In this document: positions 59,831 through 64,000 of the stretch, in pieces
How the letters are laid out: each line of letters begins with the position of its first letter
How positions within the stretch are numbered: the first letter of the stretch is position 1
Assembly: GCA_036435485.1 (NCBI GenBank)
Contig: CM071595.1
Coordinates: 2,976,001-3,040,000 of the forward strand
DNA: 64,000 nt
Reading direction: 5' to 3'
DNA from: Saposhnikovia divaricata
Lineage: Eukaryota; Streptophyta; Magnoliopsida; Apiales; Apiaceae
The notes under the pieces: model-generated
Told to the model about the DNA's origin: nothing
What the model saw: only the letters and a program-made list of their open reading frames with translations
Database searches by the model: none
Made by a program: the position numbers and the translations under genes

Positions 59831-61179
59831 TTGACGTAATTTAGACCTGAATCGGAGCTGATATAGTCAAAACTCGGTTTGGGATAATCCTCAAAGGGGT
59901 TAGTACACGGGATATTGTTAAAAATCGATTCGGACCATTTTAAGGATATTTTTAAATATTTTGTTCCTATGGGTTATTGGAATTCAACCATATTTTATTT
60001 GACACAATTCAGACCTGTATCGGAGCTGATATAGTCAAAACTCGGTTTTTGGATAATCCTCAAAGGGGTTAGTACACGGGAGTGTTAAAAATCGAGTCGA
60101 ACCATTTTGTGGATATTTTTACATATTTTGTTCCTATGGGTTATTGGAATTCAACGAAATTTTATTTGACGCAATTCAGACCTGAATCGGAGCTGATATG
60201 AACGAAACTCGGTTTTCGGATAATTCTCAAAGTGGTTAGTACACGGGATATTGTTAAAAATCGAGTCGGACCATTTTAAGGATATTTTTACATATTTTGT
60301 TCCTATGGGTTATTGGAATTCAACGAAATTTTATTTGACACAATTCAGACCTGAATCGGAGCTGATATAGTCAAAACTCGGTTTTTGGATAATCCTCAAA
60401 GGGGTTAGTACACGGGATATTGTTAAAAATCGAGTCGGACCATTTTGTGGATATTTTTACATATTTTGTTTCTATGGGTTATTGGAATTCAACAAAATTT
60501 TATTTGACGCCGTTCGGACCGGAATCGGAGCTGATATGATCGAAACTCGGTTTTTGGATAATCCTCAAAGGGGTTAGTACACGGGATATTGTTAAAAATC
60601 GAGTCGGACCATTTTGTGGATATTTTTACATATTTTGTTCCTATGGGTTATTGGAATTCAACGAAATTTTATTTGACGCCGTTCGGACCGGAATCGGAGC
60701 TGATATGATCGAAACTCGGTTTTTGGATAATCCTCAAAGGGGTTAGTACACGGGATATTGTTAAAAATCGAGTCGGACCATTTTGTGGATATTTTTACAT
60801 ATTTTGTTCCTATGGGTTATTGGAATTCAACGAAATTTTATTTGACACAATTCAGACCTGAATCGGAGCTGATATAGTCAAAACTCGGTTTTTGGATAAT
60901 CCTCAAAGGGGTTAGTACACGGGATATTGTTAAAAATCGAGTCGGACCATTTTGTGGATATTTTTACATATTTTGTTCCTATGGGTTATTGGAATTCAAC
61001 AAAATTTTATTTGACGCCGTTCGGACCGGAATCGGAGCTGATATGATCGAAACTCGGTTTTTGGATAATCCTCAAAGGGGTTAGTACACGGGATATTGTT
61101 AAAAATCGAGTCGGACCATTTTGTGGATATTTTTACATATTTTGTTCCTACGGGTTATTGGAATTCAACGAAATTTTAT

Positions 61180-61338
61180 TTGACGCAGTTCGGACCGGAA
61201 TCGTAGCTGATATGATCGAAACACAGTTTTCGGAAAATTCTCATACACGGGATATTGTTAAAAATCGGGTCGGACCAATTTGTGGATATATTTACATATT
61301 TTGTTCCTATGGGTTATTGGAATTCAAAGAAATTTTAT
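61180..61338. repeat. 159-bp C monomer with 10-bp deletion
   Basis: The segment TTCTCAAAGGGGTTAATACACGG is shortened to TTCTCATACACGG; 10 bases are missing, flanked by the short repeats TCA and TA/ATA. The next junction reads CAAAGAAATTTTATTTGATGTAAT, two further private changes. A 64-codon open frame at 61158-61352 arises from this deletion and is not credible as a gene. Confidence 0.9.
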
Positions 61339-64000
61339 TTGATGTAATTTAGACCTGAATCGGAGCTGATATAGTCAAAACTCGGTTTGGGATAATCCTC
61401 AAAGGGGTTAGTACACGGGATATTGTTAAAAATCGATTCGGACCATTTTAAGGATATTTTTAAATATTTTGTTCCTATGGGTTATTGGAATTCAACCATA
61501 TTTTATTTGACACAATTCAGACCTGTATCGGAGCTGATATAGTCAAAACTCGGTTTTTGGATAATCCTCAAAGGGGTTAGTACACGGGAGTGTTAAAAAT
61601 CGAGTCGAACCATTTTGTGGATATTTTTACATATTTTGTTCCTATGGGTTATTGGAATTCAACGAAATTTTATTTGACGCAATTCAGACCTGAATCGGAG
61701 CTGATATGAACGAAACTCGGTTTTCGGATAATCCTCAAAGTGGTTAGTACACGGGATATTGTTAAAAATCGAGTCGGACCATTTTAAGGATATTTTTACA
61801 TATTTTGTTCCTATGGGTTATTGGAATTCAACGAAATTTTATTTGACACAATTCAGACCTGAATCGGAGCTGATATAGTCAAAACTCGGTTTTTGGATAA
61901 TCCTCAAAGGGGTTAGTACACGGGATATTGTTAAAAATCGAGTCGGACCATTTTGTGGATATTTTTACATATTTTGTTCCTATGGGTTATTGGAATTCAA
62001 CAAAATTTTATTTGACGCCGTTCGGACCGGAATCGGAGCTGATATGATCGAAACTCGGTTTTTGGATAATCCTCAAAGGGGTTAGTACACGGGATATTGT
62101 TAAAAATCGAGTCGGACCATTTTGTGGATATTTTTACATATTTTGTTCCTATGGGTTATTGGAATTCAACGAAATTTTATTTGACGCAATTCAGACCTGA
62201 ATCGGAGCTGATATGAACGAAACTCGGTTTTCGGATAATCCTCAAAGTGGTTAGTACACGGGATATTGTTAAAAATCGAGTCGGACCATTTTAAGGATAT
62301 TTTTACATATTTTGTTCCTATGGGTTATTGGAATTCAACGAAATTTTATTTGACACAATTCAGACCTGAATCGGAGCTGATATAGTCAAAACTCGGTTTT
62401 TGGATAATCCTCAAAGGGGTTAGTACACGGGATATTGTTAAAAATCGAGTCGGACCATTTTGTGGATATTTTTACATATTTTGTTCCTATGGGTTATTGG
62501 AATTCAACAAAATTTTATTTGACGCCGTTCGGACCGGAATCAGAGCTGATATGATCGAAACTCGGTTTTTGGATAATCCTCAAAGGGGTTAGTACACGGG
62601 ATATTGTTAAAAATCGAGTCGGACCATTTTGTGGATATTTTTACATATTTTGTTCCTATGGGTTATTAGAATTCAACGAAATTTTATTTGACGCCGTTCA
62701 GACCGGAATCGTAGCTGATATGATCGAAACTCGGTTTTCGGATAATCATCAAAGGGATTAGTACACGGGATATTGTTAAAAATCGAGTCGGACCAATTTG
62801 TGGATATTTTTACATATTTTGTTCCTATGGGTTATTGGAATTCAACAAAATTTTATTTGACGTAATTTAGACCTGAATCGGAGCTGATATAGTCAAAACT
62901 CGGTTTGGGATAATCCTCAAAGGGGTTAGTACACGGGATATTGTTAAAAATCGATTCGGACCATTTTAAGGATATTTTTAAATATTTTGTTCCTATGGGT
63001 TATTGGAATTCAACCATATTTTATTTGACACAATTCAGACCTGTATCGGAGCTGATATAGTCAAAACTCGGTTTTTGGATAATCCTCAAAGGGGTTAGTA
63101 CACGGGAGTGTTAAAAATCGAGTCGAACCATTTTGTGGATATTTTTACATATTTTGTTCCTATGGGTTATTGGAATTCAACGAAATTTTATTTGACGCAA
63201 TTCAGACCTGAATCGGAGCTGATATGAACGAAACTCGGTTTTCGGATAATTCTCAAAGTGGTTAGTACACGGGATATTGTTAAAAATCGAGTCGGACCAT
63301 TTTAAGGATATTTTTACATATTTTGTTCCTATGGGTTATTGGAATTCAACGAAATTTTATTTGACACAATTCAGACCTGAATCGGAGCTGATATAGTCAA
63401 AACTCGGTTTTTGGATAATCCTCAAAGGGGTTAGTACACGGGATATTGTTAAAAATCGAGTCGGACCATTTTGTGGATATTTTTACATATTTTGTTTCTA
63501 TGGGTTATTGGAATTCAACAAAATTTTATTTGACGCCGTTCGGACCGGAATCGGAGCTGATATGATCGAAACTCGGTTTTTGGATAATCCTCAAAGGGGT
63601 TAGTACACGGGATATTGTTAAAAATCGAGTCGGACCATTTTGTGGATATTTTTACATATTTTGTTCCTATGGGTTATTGGAATTCAACGAAATTTTATTT
63701 GACGCCGTTCGGACCGGAATCGGAGCTGATATGATCGAAACTCGGTTTTTGGATAATCCTCAAAGGGGTTAGTACACGGGATATTGTTAAAAATCGAGTC
63801 GGACCATTTTGTGGATATTTTTACATATTTTGTTCCTATGGGTTATTGGAATTCAACGAAATTTTATTTGACACAATTCAGACCTGAATCGGAGCTGATA
63901 TAGTCAAAACTCGGTTTTTGGATAATCCTCAAAGGGGTTAGTACACGGGATATTGTTAAAAATCGAGTCGGACCATTTTGTGGATATTTTTACATATTTT
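61339..64000. repeat. 18-mer super-repeat, copy 2, cut by window edge
   Basis: 61339-62856: E, F, Dg, A, B, Dg, A, B (TCAGAGCTG), mosaic C. 62857-64000: E, F, Dg, A, B, B, A (partial, 133 bp). Order and private markers follow copy 1 at an offset of 3026 bp. The E at 61339 starts TTGATGTAAT, a private change. The rest of this copy lies beyond the window. Confidence 0.89.

Larger units (their letters stand above)
58313..61338. repeat. 18-mer super-repeat (3026 bp), copy 1
   Basis: Two different 9-mers form one unit. 58313-59830: E, F, Dg, A, B, Dg, A, B (TCAGAGCTG), C/D hybrid. 59831-61338: E, F, Dg, A, B, B, A, B, C(-10). Private markers TTATTAGAATTC (59638), ATCATCAAAGGG and TTTGTTTCTATGG recur exactly 3026 bp later. 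18 x 169 minus 6 (two E, two F) minus 10 (short C) equals 3026. Confidence 0.9.
1..64000. repeat. Uninterrupted 169-bp satellite DNA array
   Basis: The window consists only of head-to-tail copies of a 169-bp unit, all in one orientation: 379 complete monomers and one partial copy at the right edge. Following TTGAC starts through the window and adding up every insertion and deletion (-184 bp net) reproduces 379 x 169, so no foreign insert is present. Nearly every copy has one GGAATTCAAC segment near its end. Families A to F differ by linked diagnostic bases and are arranged in higher-order repeats. Unit length near one nucleosome plus linker, AT richness and HOR organisation are known features of centromeric and pericentromeric satellites; assigning this array to a centromere is inference. 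No coding capacity is credible. Confidence 0.97.

Noticed and set aside
1..64000. CENP-B box (TTCGNNNNANNCGGG core) in the monomers
   Set aside because: TTCGGATAATCCTC and, on the other strand, TTCGTTGAATTCCA match TTCGNNNNA but not the CGGG half. I found no full match in the family consensus sequences.
1..64000. CRISPR-like array of repeats and spacers
   Set aside because: The 169-bp unit repeats over its whole length, with no unique spacers between short repeats, and there are no cas genes.
1..64000. RNA polymerase III promoter boxes, suggesting a tRNA-derived repeat
   Set aside because: AAAGTGG in D resembles the end of an A box and GTTCGGACC in B part of a B box, but they are partial matches in different families with no tRNA-like fold.
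1..64000. Telomeric repeats or transposon ends (LTR, terminal inverted repeats, poly-A tails) between monomers
   Set aside because: Monomer lengths add up to the full window and no TTTAGGG or TTAGGG tract or target-site duplication was seen.

Overview
The whole 64 kb window is one uninterrupted tandem satellite array. It holds 379 complete head-to-tail monomers plus a 133-bp partial copy at the right edge (63868-64000), all in the same orientation. The canonical monomer is 169 bp, counted here from its TTGAC start. Position 1 falls on a monomer start and the right edge cuts through a monomer, so the array runs on past at least the right side and probably both. Monomer starts were followed through the full window; summing all length variants (-184 bp net) gives exactly 379 x 169, so no unrelated sequence is hidden inside. 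I see no gene, RNA gene, transposon, CRISPR array or telomeric repeat.

Organism: a ~169-bp, nucleosome-sized, AT-rich monomer (about 34% GC in a counted copy) with multi-kilobase higher-order repeats (HORs) is typical of a eukaryotic centromeric or pericentromeric satellite. A plant seems most likely, but an animal cannot be excluded. I do not recognise the sequence as a named satellite.

Monomer families, used as letters below. A: head ACAATTCAGACC, then GATATAGTCAAAAC and GTTTTTGG, tail TTTTGTGG. B: head GCCGTTCGGACCGG, then GATCGAAAC, tail TTTTGTGG. C: head GCAGTTCGGACCGG, then CGTAGCTG, ACACAGTTTTCGG, GGTTAATACAC, tail CAATTTGTGG. D: GATATGAACGAAAC (or GATCG) with GTTTTCGG, AAAGTGGTT and tail TTTTAAGG; Dg starts GCAATT, Da starts ACAATT. 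E: head GTAATTTAGACC, tail TTTTAAGG then TTTAAATA; the later form is 168 bp, with GTTTGGGAT, GATTCGG and CAACCATATT. F: like A but with CTGTATCGG and a 2-bp deletion giving GGGAGTGTT (167 bp).

Layout. 1-8783: A-B-D rich, with a 1014-bp hexamer HOR and one F but no E. 8784-17221: modules opened by the 169-bp early E (E0). 17222-25400: old and new E forms mixed, with modules carrying paired 7-bp and 4-bp deletions. 25401-27417: junction zone with the largest deletions next to it. 27418-54265: long D-rich modules of 14 to 35 monomers. 54266-64000: regular 6-mers and 9-mers, ending in an 18-mer, 3026-bp super-repeat. All 26 E copies sit in the same order C-tail, E, F, D, so this four-monomer phrase marks the module boundaries used below.

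The array looks like the product of repeated unequal exchange and local amplification. Nothing suggests a protein-coding system; the interest lies in the HOR architecture, hybrid junction monomers and the sequence properties of the monomer.
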